The notes below the pieces were generated by a model. The model was not told where the DNA came from. It made no database searches and saw only the letters and a program-made list of their open reading frames with translations. Below, piece after piece: positions 39,287-48,660 of a stretch of DNA of 64,000 nucleotides. Numbering within the stretch: the stretch's first letter is position 1; every line of letters starts with the position of its first letter. The stretch covers positions 1,550,001 through 1,614,000 of the forward strand of contig NZ_CP095855.1 of NCBI RefSeq assembly GCF_023100805.1, given 5' to 3'. Both the position numbers and the translations under genes were made by a program. Origin of the DNA: Chitinophaga filiformis (GTDB taxonomy: Bacteria; Bacteroidota; Bacteroidia; Chitinophagales; Chitinophagaceae).

Positions 39287-41413
39287 CTAAGACGCATGAG
39301 CGGTTACGCTCATAGGTAAATATATAATAAATTCTGCACCTTTGTCAGGGGCTGTGACCACCTCTATGCGCCCGGCGTGCTTTTCAACAATACTGAACAC
39401 GATTGAAAGTCCGAGACCGGTGCCTTCACCGACATCTTTGGTGGTGAAGAATGGGTCGAAGATCTTTTCTTTCACTTTTTCCGTCATACCGGGGCCTGTG
39501 TCTTTTATACTGATCAGGGCAAGTCCGTTCTCTTCCCTGGTCGTAATGGTTACCGTCTCTTCACGGTCTTTGTTGTTTGTTTTTATGGCGTTAAAGGCGT
39601 TGGTCAGTATGTTCATGAACACCTGGTTCATTTTACCTGCATAGCACTCTATTTTGGGTAAAGAGCCATAATCCTTTACTACTTTGACATTAGGAGGTAT
39701 ACTGTTTTTGAGTAGTACCAGTGTACTGTCTATTCCTTCATGAAGATCTACGGATTTGAGATCACTTTCATCCAGCCTGCTGAAGGTACGCAATCCCTTC
39801 ACAATTTCCGAGGTCCTGGTAGCGCCGTCCTCAATTCCCTTAATGAGAGATGATATTTCGTCATGGATGTAGTCAATATCTATTTCCTCTTTAAAAGCGG
39901 CAATATCCTGAAGCGCACCATGAATATCTTTCGCCTGTGGCAGGGCGTCATATTTTTCCAGCAGTGTTTTGATATCCTGGATATCCAGCTTCAGCGGTTT
40001 TATATTAGAGGTGACAAAATTGATAGGATTATTTATTTCATGGGCAATACCGGCAGTCAGCTGACCAAGGGAGGCCATTTTTTCTCTTTCCACCAGTTGC
40101 GTCTGTGCATCTTTCAGATTTTTCAGGGCTATATTGAGCTCTTCGTTACTGGTTTGCAATTCTTCTGTGCGCTTATGTACCTTGTCTTCCAGTATGATAT
40201 TTTGTTCCCTTACCAGTCGTTCGTTTTCCTGTGATGCCTGCAGTGCTTCCGCCTTGAACAGGTTGATCTTATAGGCCAGCGCGAAGGACAGGAGGAGGGC
40301 TTCCATGGCAGAGCCTATCTGCAGCGCATAGTATGTAAATTCATTGTATGGCAGTACGTTCATGTTCCTCAGTACAAATACCAGTACGCTGAGCAGGAAT
40401 ATGGACCAGGCTATCAGGAAAAACCTGGCAGAGCTGTATCCCATACGGCTCATGCGCAGTGATATATAGAATACGCTGATAGCTGCGGCGCCAACCACGG
40501 CCTGTACCCAGATCTGTGCAACAATGTACATGTCCAGCAGGGCCGGGATAAAGCAGCCGATATACAGGTAGACAAGTATATTAATAAGCCTGTGCCCGGG
40601 CTTATAGTATTGTTTGGTGAGCAGGAACTGCTGGATGAACCATAAAGCTGTTAGTCCGTTGACTATGGGGACCAGTACAGTGGCATGCTGGGCCATCCAG
40701 GGGCTGCCGGGATAAAGGAACCGGAAAGTAAATCCCTGCAGGGTGGCCTGGGTAAGGCCTACAAATACGTTATAGGATACGTAGGTCAGGTAGCTGGTAT
40801 CTCTCGTAGATATATAAAGGAAAAGGTTGTAACAGGACATCGCCAGTATAACCCCGATGTATAGGCCAAATATGAGCTCCCGGTAGTCATTTTTCTCCAT
40901 TACCTGGTCGCGGCTACCTATAGAAATAGGTAGTTGCAATTGTTCCCCAGCAACGACCCTCAGGTAGTACTGCCTGGTGGTATGCGGTGGCAGGGTGAGT
41001 GGAAATATGTAGTTCTGATGATCGACAGGCCGGTTCGAATAGCTGGTGAATTCCCCCAGGTGGGTTGTTTTATAGCTGCCGTCCGGCTGTGTCTCAAACA
41101 GGGTAATATCGTCTATGGTAGGGTATTCCACCTCCAGCAGCAGTTCGTGCAGGTCGGATTCATTGGTGATGGTAAACCTTACCCAATGGGTATATGGTGT
41201 GATCTGGAGATTGGGGACATTTTCATCCGGAGATGTAAAAGGCGCTTTGGTGATAGCGCTGATATCCAGTTTGTTAGTCTTATCAGTGTATATCTCGAGG
41301 TTCTTACCTATCCGGGTCAGGGGCATATTGTTTCGGAACACGACGGGAGGTGCTGCCTCCAGTTGCTGGAAACCCAAGATGGTAAGGAGCAATAGAACGA
41401 TAAATCGGAACAT
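39287..41413 (-). CDS. 7TMR-DISM sensor histidine kinase
   Basis: This protein has 708 residues. A signal peptide spans 1-20. A periplasmic 7TMR-DISM extracellular domain (about 30-170, with THWVRFTITNESDLHELLLE) is followed by seven transmembrane helices (about 180-385). A coiled coil then leads to the H box GQLTAGIAHEINNPINFVTS, N box MNILTNAFNAIK and G boxes DTGPGMTEKVKEK and GEGTGLGLSIVFS. It probably senses small carbohydrate-like or diffusible ligands, as the extracellular fold suggests. It is first of a three-gene signalling cluster. Confidence 0.93.
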   Translation of the reverse strand: MFRFIVLLLLTILGFQQLEAAPPVVFRNNMPLTRIGKNLEIYTDKTNKLDISAITKAPFTSPDENVPNLQITPYTHWVRFTITNESDLHELLLEVEYPTIDDITLFETQPDGSYKTTHLGEFTSYSNRPVDHQNYIFPLTLPPHTTRQYYLRVVAGEQLQLPISIGSRDQVMEKNDYRELIFGLYIGVILAMSCYNLFLYISTRDTSYLTYVSYNVFVGLTQATLQGFTFRFLYPGSPWMAQHATVLVPIVNGLTALWFIQQFLLTKQYYKPGHRLINILVYLYIGCFIPALLDMYIVAQIWVQAVVGAAAISVFYISLRMSRMGYSSARFFLIAWSIFLLSVLVFVLRNMNVLPYNEFTYYALQIGSAMEALLLSFALAYKINLFKAEALQASQENERLVREQNIILEDKVHKRTEELQTSNEELNIALKNLKDAQTQLVEREKMASLGQLTAGIAHEINNPINFVTSNIKPLKLDIQDIKTLLEKYDALPQAKDIHGALQDIAAFKEEIDIDYIHDEISSLIKGIEDGATRTSEIVKGLRTFSRLDESDLKSVDLHEGIDSTLVLLKNSIPPNVKVVKDYGSLPKIECYAGKMNQVFMNILTNAFNAIKTNNKDREETVTITTREENGLALISIKDTGPGMTEKVKEKIFDPFFTTKDVGEGTGLGLSIVFSIVEKHAGRIEVVTAPDKGAEFIIYLPMSVTAHAS

Positions 41414-41433
41414 GCGTTAAATTTATAGAAAAT

Positions 41434-42144
41434 TCACCGTTCACTCTTCACATTGGAATACTGCAAATTAGCAATTTCGAGGTTATAGCTCACTTCATAA
41501 GAACCTTTAGGTCCGACTTCTGTTTTGGTTTGAATCAGATTTTCGCGCAGGTCATAGATCAGTTCCCGTTCCTTGGGGTCGGCATTTTCCAGTTTGTTAA
41601 CGTCGTTGATAACCATGGCAGTGGCAATGAAGTCGTCTTTGGGATAAAAGAAGGTGCCTTTATCGCCTAAGGATTCATCGATGGTAAAGCCGACTCTCTT
41701 GCCTATACGGGTAGTAATGGGGGCGCATAAAACGTGGAAATTATCAATAGGCATCTGAGCCGCCAGCACCACGCCCGCCCGGGCCAGTACCTGGCTGCCT
41801 ATGCCCATTCCGGCTACTTCTTTCGAGTTCCACATAGCGCAGATCTCTGCACTGCCGGTCCTTACGATATCGTATATTTTCGGATCATATTTACCGATAG
41901 CCGTTTCTATTGGCAGCGGCAATATACCGTCTGCCAGTTGTACACGTGCACCGCCGTATGTTTTCGTGCGTGTTTCATCCTCTACAATAATCACGATGCT
42001 ATTTTCATGGTGCATCCAGTCCGCGCTGCCGGATGTGATCTTAGCAATGCCAAAGTATATTTCCAATAACCGGAGATGGCCATTATAAAAACGAAGACAG
42101 GCCTCCGGGTCGTCTGGCGCTTTAAAAGCCCTTACTGTAATCAT
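41434..42144 (-). CDS. GNAT-like acyltransferase-fold protein
   Basis: This protein has 236 residues. The motif-A-like stretch NSKEVAGMGIGSQVLARAGV (near 110-128), followed by RIGKRVGFTIDES, suggests a GNAT fold of the N-acyl-amino-acid-synthase kind rather than a standard acetyltransferase. The first 100 residues hold the expected beta-alpha start. It is 107 bases downstream of the ThiF-like gene on the same strand, and the two are likely partners. Substrate unknown. Confidence 0.6.
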   Translation of the reverse strand: MITVRAFKAPDDPEACLRFYNGHLRLLEIYFGIAKITSGSADWMHHENSIVIIVEDETRTKTYGGARVQLADGILPLPIETAIGKYDPKIYDIVRTGSAEICAMWNSKEVAGMGIGSQVLARAGVVLAAQMPIDNFHVLCAPITTRIGKRVGFTIDESLGDKGTFFYPKDDFIATAMVINDVNKLENADPKERELIYDLRENLIQTKTEVGPKGSYEVSYNLEIANLQYSNVKSER

Positions 42145-42251
42145 GATATTGCATCTGGGTACTCCTTAAAAAAGATCAGGCCGGGAAATGAGCGGACCGG
42201 CTATTGCGCTTTCGATTGCAACGGGCTTCTTTTTCCGCTCATTCCTGAGTA

Positions 42252-43367
42252 TTAAACAATTATCTGTTCGAAATCAACATAATACCTGCCAGAGCTTTTG
42301 AACTGACCGAGCAGTATTCTCCTGCATGTATCTGTTACTACGGCTCCGCCCAGTACAACGGAGGATGCCAGTTGAGGCCAGGTGGTGATTGTCTTTCCTA
42401 TCTGGCCTAAAGAGTATTTCATTCTTTCGGACATGTCATCCAGTGCAACCATAGGGCGGAATATGGGTAGCTTCTCTGCATCCGTGAGCCCGCGAAGGCT
42501 CTTTAGATCTATATCGGGTATAAAACCGTGCAATAAGGGTCTGTCGGGTTCCAGGTCAAAACGTTCTACATCTACCATGCCTCTGTCATTAGTATCCATT
42601 ACAACAGGTATGCCTAATGACTTCGCCTTCATCCTGCTCAGTATTTTTATATCTATGCCATCACATTCTTCTACCAGGATATCGATATTACCATCTTTGG
42701 TGAAGAACTCGTCCAGGTTTTCCTCGGTGGCTCCCTCTGTATAAATAACCACCTTAATGAACGGATCCAGTTCTGCTATCTCCCGGGCGGCCACTAGCAC
42801 TTTATGAACCTGTATACTGTGAATGCCGGTACGGATCCTGTTCATATTGGTCAGCTCAACCTTGTCAAAATCGGTCAGCCTTAGTTCTCCGCATACTCTT
42901 TCCATAGCCAGGGTAAGCGCGATAGATTGCCCTACGGAGAGTCCGATAATGCCAATTTTCTTACCGCTCAGTATGGCGATCTCCTCATCGGTGATCTTTT
43001 GTTTATTCCTGCTGGTGCGGAGTTCAATGAAATCCTTTTCATCGACAATATGTACCACCCTGTGGGCCCAGGGGTAGTAAACCCATACGCCAAAAGCATG
43101 GAGCTGTGTAGTACCAACATATTCGTTGATCTTTTGTTCGGATTCTTCTTCCGTAAGTCGTTTGGTTGGATTACGGATCTTCATCAACTCTCTCAGCTGG
43201 GAATGTATGTGGTCATGTACACGTATATGTGGATTCGCTGCTAATAAAGCCAGTAAATCGGCATATTGTTCCTTGTGCTGCAATCGGTAAAATACTGGTG
43301 TATAATTATCCGGCTCGGTCCGTTGCTGATTGATATAATGCTCTAGTTCTGTCATTTTGCCTGGCAT
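42252..43367 (-). CDS. ThiF/E1-like adenylyltransferase, Rv1355c-like
   Basis: This protein has 371 residues. An N-terminal helical domain (1-120, with LRELMKIRNPTKRLTEEE) precedes an E1/ThiF nucleotide-binding fold: GKKIGIIGLSVGQSIALTLA near 133, then LTDFDKVELTNMNRI, matching the acidic and NxxR residues that bind ATP-Mg. It resembles the Rv1355c family but lacks the nitroreductase-like half. No CxxC zinc pairs and no ubiquitin-like or MoaD/ThiS partner are nearby. It presumably adenylates a carboxylate; the target may be handled by the GNAT-like neighbour. Confidence 0.8.
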   Translation of the reverse strand: MPGKMTELEHYINQQRTEPDNYTPVFYRLQHKEQYADLLALLAANPHIRVHDHIHSQLRELMKIRNPTKRLTEEESEQKINEYVGTTQLHAFGVWVYYPWAHRVVHIVDEKDFIELRTSRNKQKITDEEIAILSGKKIGIIGLSVGQSIALTLAMERVCGELRLTDFDKVELTNMNRIRTGIHSIQVHKVLVAAREIAELDPFIKVVIYTEGATEENLDEFFTKDGNIDILVEECDGIDIKILSRMKAKSLGIPVVMDTNDRGMVDVERFDLEPDRPLLHGFIPDIDLKSLRGLTDAEKLPIFRPMVALDDMSERMKYSLGQIGKTITTWPQLASSVVLGGAVVTDTCRRILLGQFKSSGRYYVDFEQIIV

Positions 43368-43775
43368 ATAATTTTATGAACAATGATGGCAATTCAAAAT
43401 GGTATATGTATGGTCAATTAGTTAGTCAGTATGTTAAGTGTGTACTGGCATGGTAAGGGCCTGATGACAAAGGCAAGCTCGTTAATTCACTACATATATC
43501 ATATACTCACTATGTAGTCCGGGATAAATGTTGTTTTAAGTATACAAGTAAAGAAAAAGTTAAAGTTTCACATGAAAGCGTATGGTAAAATAACAATTAA
43601 TTTGAAAAGATTGCGAAATGAAGCTGTTATTTTAGTGAGAATCTGTGTTTTAATGACAATTGTTTGATGACCGGCGCCACTCATGAAATAAATTTCTATA
43701 ATATTGGTGTAGAATTTGCTGCTTGGCAATTACCATTGAAGTTCTTTATTCATCATAATTTTAATGCCTTAGTAT
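43368..43775. other. gene-free interval between the divergent ThiF and sod genes
   Basis: The interval is 408 bases and AT-rich. An 8-bp inverted repeat ACTACATA/TATGTAGT (43489-43496, 43511-43518) is the only structure I see. It should contain both divergent promoters, but no clear TAnnTTTG with a well-spaced TTG stands out. Confidence 0.5.
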
Positions 43776-44513
43776 ATGAACAAGAGAGAATTTATAAAGC
43801 TGGCCGGCCTGGCCGGCGTGGCGGCTTTAAGCAATCCCTCAGGTATAGTGGCAGCTCCTGCCGCCCGTAGAGGGGTATCCGTTTTAGACGGCAATGCAAA
43901 AGCACCTTTTGAAGTACCACCTTTACCTTATGGCTACGACGCTTTAGAGCCTCATATTGACAAGGCAACGATGGAAATTCACCACGACAAACACCATGGC
44001 GCCTACGTTAAGAACCTGAACGACGCCGTGAAAGGATCATCTTACGAAAATCTTTCACTTGAAGAGATCCTTGCGAAAGTAAAAGCGGAGGATAAAGCTG
44101 TGCGCAATAATGCGGGTGGCCATTATAATCACTCTTTGTTCTGGAAGCTTTTATCGCCACAGAAAACAACACCTTCTGATAAGGTAAAAACTGCTATCAA
44201 TAACTCCTTCACATCTTTTGAGAAGTTCCAGGACAGCTTCAATACAGCTGCCAAAGGGGTATTCGGTTCCGGCTGGGCATGGCTGATCGTAACTCCAGCC
44301 AAGAAATTGTCTGTTATATCTACCCCTAACCAGGACAATCCCCTGATGGAAAACATCGTAAAGGATCGTGGTACTCCGATCCTCGGGTTGGATGTATGGG
44401 AGCATGCTTACTACCTGAAATATCACAACGTACGTGCTGAGTACATTACTGCTTTCTGGAACGTTGTGAACTGGAACGAAGTGGATAGATTATATGCGGC
44501 CGCTGTAAAATAG
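43776..44513 (+). CDS. Fe/Mn superoxide dismutase with an export signal
   Basis: This protein has 245 residues, of which about 200 are the dismutase. Metal ligands are visible: His in [13 protein letters not shown] near 70, His in [10 protein letters not shown], and the Asp and His of LDVWEHAYY. The enzyme converts superoxide to peroxide and oxygen. It carries a 40-residue extension beginning [18 protein letters not shown], a Tat-like leader with KR instead of RR, followed by AAPAA. This points to a periplasmic or exported enzyme. It is monocistronic and followed by a strong bidirectional terminator. Confidence 0.92.
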   Translation: MNKREFIKLAGLAGVAALSNPSGIVAAPAARRGVSVLDGNAKAPFEVPPLPYGYDALEPHIDKATMEIHHDKHHGAYVKNLNDAVKGSSYENLSLEEILAKVKAEDKAVRNNAGGHYNHSLFWKLLSPQKTTPSDKVKTAINNSFTSFEKFQDSFNTAAKGVFGSGWAWLIVTPAKKLSVISTPNQDNPLMENIVKDRGTPILGLDVWEHAYYLKYHNVRAEYITAFWNVVNWNEVDRLYAAAVK

Positions 44514-44524
44514 CCGGTACACAT

Positions 44525-44578
44525 GATAGATAAAAAGAGGAGGGGTTCGCAGCTGCGGACCCCTCCTCTTTTTATCTA
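44525..44578. terminator. bidirectional terminator between sod and the glycosyltransferase gene
   Basis: A nearly perfect 54-base palindrome (stem blocks ATAGATAAAAAGAGGAGGGG and its complement, centre GCAGCTGC) provides T runs on both strands between the convergent genes. Confidence 0.9.
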
Positions 44579-44587
44579 TATGATATA

Positions 44588-46213
44588 TCATTTTCTTTTA
44601 AAGAACACAAAGCCGTTCTTTTCACCGATTACTTCAAGGTTCGGGTCTTTTTTCCAGATTTCGCTGTCGCTTACACGGCATACAAAAAATGTAGGTTTGT
44701 CTACCGGACCACTTAACAACCAGTCCTTGTTATAATAGTTCTTATTGGCTGGCGGGAGTTTTTTTGTGTAGAACAAGTGGGCGTAGCTATGATACTTCAG
44801 CACCTGTACATAGCTGTCTTTTCCTTCAAAGGTCTTAAAGAAATCAATGGCGGCGCCCTGGGAGTACCGCTCTATCTTTGGCGTAAAGTGTACGATAGTG
44901 ACCTGTATAGCCGCTATTGTGCTCAGGAACATGCACAACAGTCCCGCCTTTACCTTTTTCTGGAATAACAGCACCGAGCTTATAATGATCAGCAGCATAT
45001 ACCCGCCACCGTAGGCAATTTCCCAGGCAGACCAGGGGACCCGGGCCTGGAGATTGGCTTGTGCGAACCTGTCGCCGATATGCGGGATCAGTACATCTTT
45101 ATAGATGCCTATTACCGGCAAGAGGGCAATGGCGATACCGATTGCAAGGCCGGTCAGCAGCATTAATACTATATTCCAGGCGTGTAGTTGCAGTTTGTTC
45201 TCTGCGATCCGGTATAACTGCCAGGCGGCAAGGAAACTAAGCGGGAAGTAGCAGAGTGAAGAATAGTGTACGATCTTGGTTTCCACTATGGAGAACAAGA
45301 TAAGTACCACCCAGAACAGGACCCACATCCAGGTTTTGAAATCCTTTACTTCAGCCGGAGTTGAACCGGTATAAATGGATTTGCCTTTTCGTCCCCTGAT
45401 GTAAGTGAATAGAAAAATGCTTGCGGGAAAGCAGCCTATCAGCAGCACTATCCAGTGGTAAAAGAAAGAACCTCCATGACCGGCATCGGGGGTGGTAAGC
45501 AGTCTTATCTGATAGGTAACGAATTCGTTGATAAACCACCAGCCGTGTGCGATGAGCTCATAACCGAACCACAGGGCTGTTGTGATGAAGGCAACGAGCG
45601 CGATCAGGCCTACGCTGGCCAGGCTGATACCAATTTTCCCTTTTTTGTATATCCAGTAGAACGGCAGCGTCAGTATGCTGATCAGGATGGCTACGGGCCC
45701 TTTGGTCAACACCGCCAGGCCGAGGAATATGCCGCTCAGCATGGCCATTCGCGATGGCTTAGCGGCATAGGCTATACGGAAGGCGCAATAAATGGCCAGG
45801 AATATGAAAAAGTTGAAGGTAGGATCTATGATACCTGATTTGAAATAGAAGTGAGGCAGCCAGGAGCCGGCATATGCCAATGCCCACCATAAGCCCAGCT
45901 TTTCGTCGGCCAGCTTTTTGCCAATACCATAGAGCGTCACCAGTGTGGCAATACCAAGAACACCATTCGGGAAACGGGCCGCAAATTCATTCACACCAAA
46001 GATGTGCATACTGGCAGCCTGCAACCAGATAAATAGAGGTGGTTTTTCCCAGAAAGGCTGGAAATCGATCTGTACCTGTGAGTAGTTGTGCGTAACGATC
46101 ATCTCTCTTGCTGCTTCCGCAAAATTGATCTCATCCCAGTCGAACAGATCCACTGCCCCAAGGAATGGTACAAAAAGAATCGCAGCTGCTATGGCTATCA
46201 ACAGGTATTTCAT
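44588..46213 (-). CDS. ArnT-like polyisoprenyl-phosphate glycosyltransferase
   Basis: This protein has 541 residues with about 11-12 transmembrane segments. The catalytic DE pair of GT-C/GT83 enzymes is in LFDWDEINFAEAAREM, in the first extracytoplasmic loop, followed by EKPPLFIWLQAAS, a typical ArnT/PMT pattern. Such enzymes move a sugar from an undecaprenyl-phosphate donor to lipid A, protein or another acceptor on the periplasmic side. The acceptor is unknown. It is 30 bases downstream of the PAP2 phosphatase gene, which may recycle the lipid carrier or modify lipid A. Confidence 0.88.
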   Translation of the reverse strand: MKYLLIAIAAAILFVPFLGAVDLFDWDEINFAEAAREMIVTHNYSQVQIDFQPFWEKPPLFIWLQAASMHIFGVNEFAARFPNGVLGIATLVTLYGIGKKLADEKLGLWWALAYAGSWLPHFYFKSGIIDPTFNFFIFLAIYCAFRIAYAAKPSRMAMLSGIFLGLAVLTKGPVAILISILTLPFYWIYKKGKIGISLASVGLIALVAFITTALWFGYELIAHGWWFINEFVTYQIRLLTTPDAGHGGSFFYHWIVLLIGCFPASIFLFTYIRGRKGKSIYTGSTPAEVKDFKTWMWVLFWVVLILFSIVETKIVHYSSLCYFPLSFLAAWQLYRIAENKLQLHAWNIVLMLLTGLAIGIAIALLPVIGIYKDVLIPHIGDRFAQANLQARVPWSAWEIAYGGGYMLLIIISSVLLFQKKVKAGLLCMFLSTIAAIQVTIVHFTPKIERYSQGAAIDFFKTFEGKDSYVQVLKYHSYAHLFYTKKLPPANKNYYNKDWLLSGPVDKPTFFVCRVSDSEIWKKDPNLEVIGEKNGFVFFKRK

Positions 46214-46243
46214 AAATCATCCAAGTCAACAAAAATAACTAAA

Positions 46244-46906
46244 TCAGGTCAGACCAATGACCGGTTCTGCAGCTGCTTCAGGAGATGACTTCATCCTTCT
46301 CTGGTGGAACAGTGTGTAAACAACCAGGCTGCTCGTGGTACCGATAATGCTACCTGCGTACACATCCACAAAAAAGTGTTGTGCCAGGTAAATTCTTGAA
46401 TAGGCGGCCAGTAATGCCAGTGTTAAGAACGCAAATCCGGCTAATTTATTCCTGCAGATCAGCGTTAAAAAAGTGAACATGGCAAAAGCAGTCGTTGTAT
46501 GCCCGGAAGGAAAACTGCAGGAGCCATGCACAGGTACCCATTTTACCGTGTGTACCAGCACCGCTGTATCAGCAAAATAAAGTGACGGTCTTGGCTCATT
46601 GAAATAATGCTTGGCCACCTGCACGATGAGTGTAACCAGTAACAATATTGTACCGGCGTTCAGGAACAGTTTGTATTTTCTGAAGGCCAGAATAAAGACC
46701 AGCATAACAGCAAACGTGATACCATCTCCAATATAAGTGGTACCCGTCATGATCACATCAGCCCATGGAGCATGCGCATGGTTGATGGCCAGGAATAATT
46801 CTGCATGTGTGAAATAGACCTGTAATAAAGCTCCTCCAACGATCCAAATAAGGAATGGCAAAAAGAAGCTGGCGTTCTTCCCTAACAGTGTATTTAGTGT
46901 TTTCAT
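46244..46906 (-). CDS. PAP2-superfamily membrane phosphatase
   Basis: This protein has 220 residues from the ATG at 46906; an earlier in-frame start at 46987 would add 27 residues that fall in the structured leader and look non-protein-like. The three PAP2 motifs are KHYFNEPRPSL, GSCSFPSGHTTTAF and YSRIYLAQHFFVDV, giving an acid-phosphatase active site at the outer face of the inner membrane. It has six transmembrane segments. Likely substrates are undecaprenyl pyrophosphate, phosphatidyl phosphates or lipid A phosphates. The neighbouring ArnT-like gene supports a lipid-linked envelope role. Confidence 0.9.
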   Translation of the reverse strand: MKTLNTLLGKNASFFLPFLIWIVGGALLQVYFTHAELFLAINHAHAPWADVIMTGTTYIGDGITFAVMLVFILAFRKYKLFLNAGTILLLVTLIVQVAKHYFNEPRPSLYFADTAVLVHTVKWVPVHGSCSFPSGHTTTAFAMFTFLTLICRNKLAGFAFLTLALLAAYSRIYLAQHFFVDVYAGSIIGTTSSLVVYTLFHQRRMKSSPEAAAEPVIGLT

Positions 46907-46931
46907 AGATGTAGGTTGTGACCCCCCCATA

Positions 46932-47015
46932 AGAAGAGCCGGGCATAGGATGTTCAGACATTTTCCTTTCGCGGGGCACAGGTTCATCCTGCGCCGGCAA
47001 ACATGGTTTGCCCGG
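46932..47015 (-). promoter_or_regulatory. structured 5' leader of the PAP2 gene
   Basis: On the minus strand a hairpin (CCGGGCAAAC paired with GTTTGCCGG, 47015-46994) overlaps a second possible fold, in which GCCGG..GCA..GGATG near 46998-46983 pairs with CATCC..TATGC..CCGGC near 46953-46939. A short hairpin GGCGCAGG/CCTGTGCC also forms. The gene itself starts at 46906. It may be a regulatory RNA; I could not match it to a riboswitch class. Confidence 0.4.
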
Positions 47016-47064
47016 AAAATGAATACTGAAAATCTTGAAGCGGATAGCTACTGGCTTATGGCTG

Positions 47065-48507
47065 TCAAGTTGTAGGCTTTGTGTTTAATTTTTTAAAGAG
47101 CTTTTTTATATTACTGAATATCCTGAAATAGAACTCTTTATTGAATAACTGGGAATCATTCAATGCTTTGTATATCAGGAACATAGCAATAGGCATAAGG
47201 ACTATATTGGAGAGCCACATACCACTCCAGGTGGTCATCACGTCTTTTCTGGCCATCTTCTCTCCGACCATGAAAAATATGTTAAAAATCACAAAAAACA
47301 CAACAGCAAATATCAAAGGTGTGCCCAAACCGCCTTTTCTGATGATAGAACCCAGCGGGGCGCCTATCAGGAACATCACAATACAGGAAAACGCCAGTGT
47401 AAATTTGCGCTGCCACTCTACTTTATGAAGCAGGAGGGTGCTGTGTTTATCGCCAAACTCCCTGGCAGGCCCTTCCAGGTTATTCTGTCCGTCACGTATG
47501 TTCTGTTCGGTCCTCTCCATGACATAACGAAGTGATTTTTCCGGAATGACATCCTTAAATGATGTGATATTGGCAGCCAAAGGAGGCGCTTTGGCCAGCC
47601 AGCCTGTATCTTCCCACTTATAGAAAGGATAGCGGGTGGTGATATAGGCATTGACGGTGCGGGAGAACAGTTTTTCTTCCTTGTACAGGGAATCTATGGC
47701 CTTATCCAGTTGTCTCACATTCAGCATTTGCTGGTTGGAGGCAAAAAGGCCCATGTCCAGCCTGCTGAAGGCGAAGGAGCTCAGGTCAAATGCTTTTTTG
47801 TACTCCCTGAAGCCGAGACGGATCAGTTCTCCCGGGGTACTGGAACTGCGATTGTTGCGTTCCTCATAGCGCCATCCTTTTTCCAGTACGAAGTACAGGA
47901 AACGTTTGTCGGTAGAAAGCAGCATTGTACCTTTTTCAGCCAGTATAACCTTATCGCCTCCTCCGGGAGTATGGTCGATGATCATTACCTGGTGAATGGT
48001 CTTATTATCGCTCTCTTTCTGTGCTACTTTGATGGTATAGTCGGGAATGTCTGTATAAAACACGCCGGCCTTGATATTGAAGGCGGGTTTTGAGTTGGTA
48101 ATATCGTACAGCAGTGACTTAGCCCGAAGGTTGGCCACCGGCATGGCATAGTTGTTAAAAAGAAAAGCCAGGACGGCGATCGAGGTACAAACGAGCAGGA
48201 GTGGGCGCATGAAGCGGGTGAGAGAGATGCCTGATGATTTCAGTGCCACCAGTTCGAAGCTTTCTCCCAGGTTACCGAAGGTCATGATGGATGAGAGCAG
48301 TACGGCCAGCGGAAGGGCCAGCGATACCAGGTTGGCGCTCGTGTAGGTAATCAGCTCTATGATCACGGGAGTATCGAGCCCTTTACCTACCAGGTCATCG
48401 ATATACTTCCACAGGAATTGCATCACCAGTACAAACAGTGTAACAAAGAAGGTTGCCACAAAAGGCCCCATGAATGTTTTAATGATGAGCTTATCCAGTT
48501 TTTTCAC
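47065..48507 (-). CDS. LptF/LptG-family permease
   Basis: This protein has 480 residues of the YjgP/YjgQ family, the membrane half of the ABC exporter that moves lipopolysaccharide to the outer membrane with LptB. It has three transmembrane helices at the N-terminus (MGPFVATFFVTLFVLVMQFL, then VSLALPLAVLLSSIMTFGNL, then LLVCTSIAVLAFLFNNYAMP), a large periplasmic beta-jellyroll-like domain (about 125-330) and three C-terminal helices (FSCIVMFLIGAPLGSIIRKG). Bacteroidota often carry one or two such genes apart from lptB. I cannot decide between F and G. Confidence 0.9.
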   Translation of the reverse strand: MKKLDKLIIKTFMGPFVATFFVTLFVLVMQFLWKYIDDLVGKGLDTPVIIELITYTSANLVSLALPLAVLLSSIMTFGNLGESFELVALKSSGISLTRFMRPLLLVCTSIAVLAFLFNNYAMPVANLRAKSLLYDITNSKPAFNIKAGVFYTDIPDYTIKVAQKESDNKTIHQVMIIDHTPGGGDKVILAEKGTMLLSTDKRFLYFVLEKGWRYEERNNRSSSTPGELIRLGFREYKKAFDLSSFAFSRLDMGLFASNQQMLNVRQLDKAIDSLYKEEKLFSRTVNAYITTRYPFYKWEDTGWLAKAPPLAANITSFKDVIPEKSLRYVMERTEQNIRDGQNNLEGPAREFGDKHSTLLLHKVEWQRKFTLAFSCIVMFLIGAPLGSIIRKGGLGTPLIFAVVFFVIFNIFFMVGEKMARKDVMTTWSGMWLSNIVLMPIAMFLIYKALNDSQLFNKEFYFRIFSNIKKLFKKLNTKPTT

Positions 48508-48660
48508 TTCCTGCGTATAATGTTAGTTCGGTGCCGTATGGACGTTAATTCGTACATGAAGCGCACAAATTTAACATCATTTATGAAAGTGATGTCAAGT
48601 ATGGATTAAAATTAGCGTTAAAATTCCCCTGAATGGTAAGCGCTGGCGTAAATTTATGGG

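Noticed and set aside
46907..46987. 27-residue N-terminal extension of the PAP2 phosphatase
   Set aside because: The peptide is Cys/Pro-rich and unlike the family, and the DNA overlaps the structured leader; the start at 46906 fits better.
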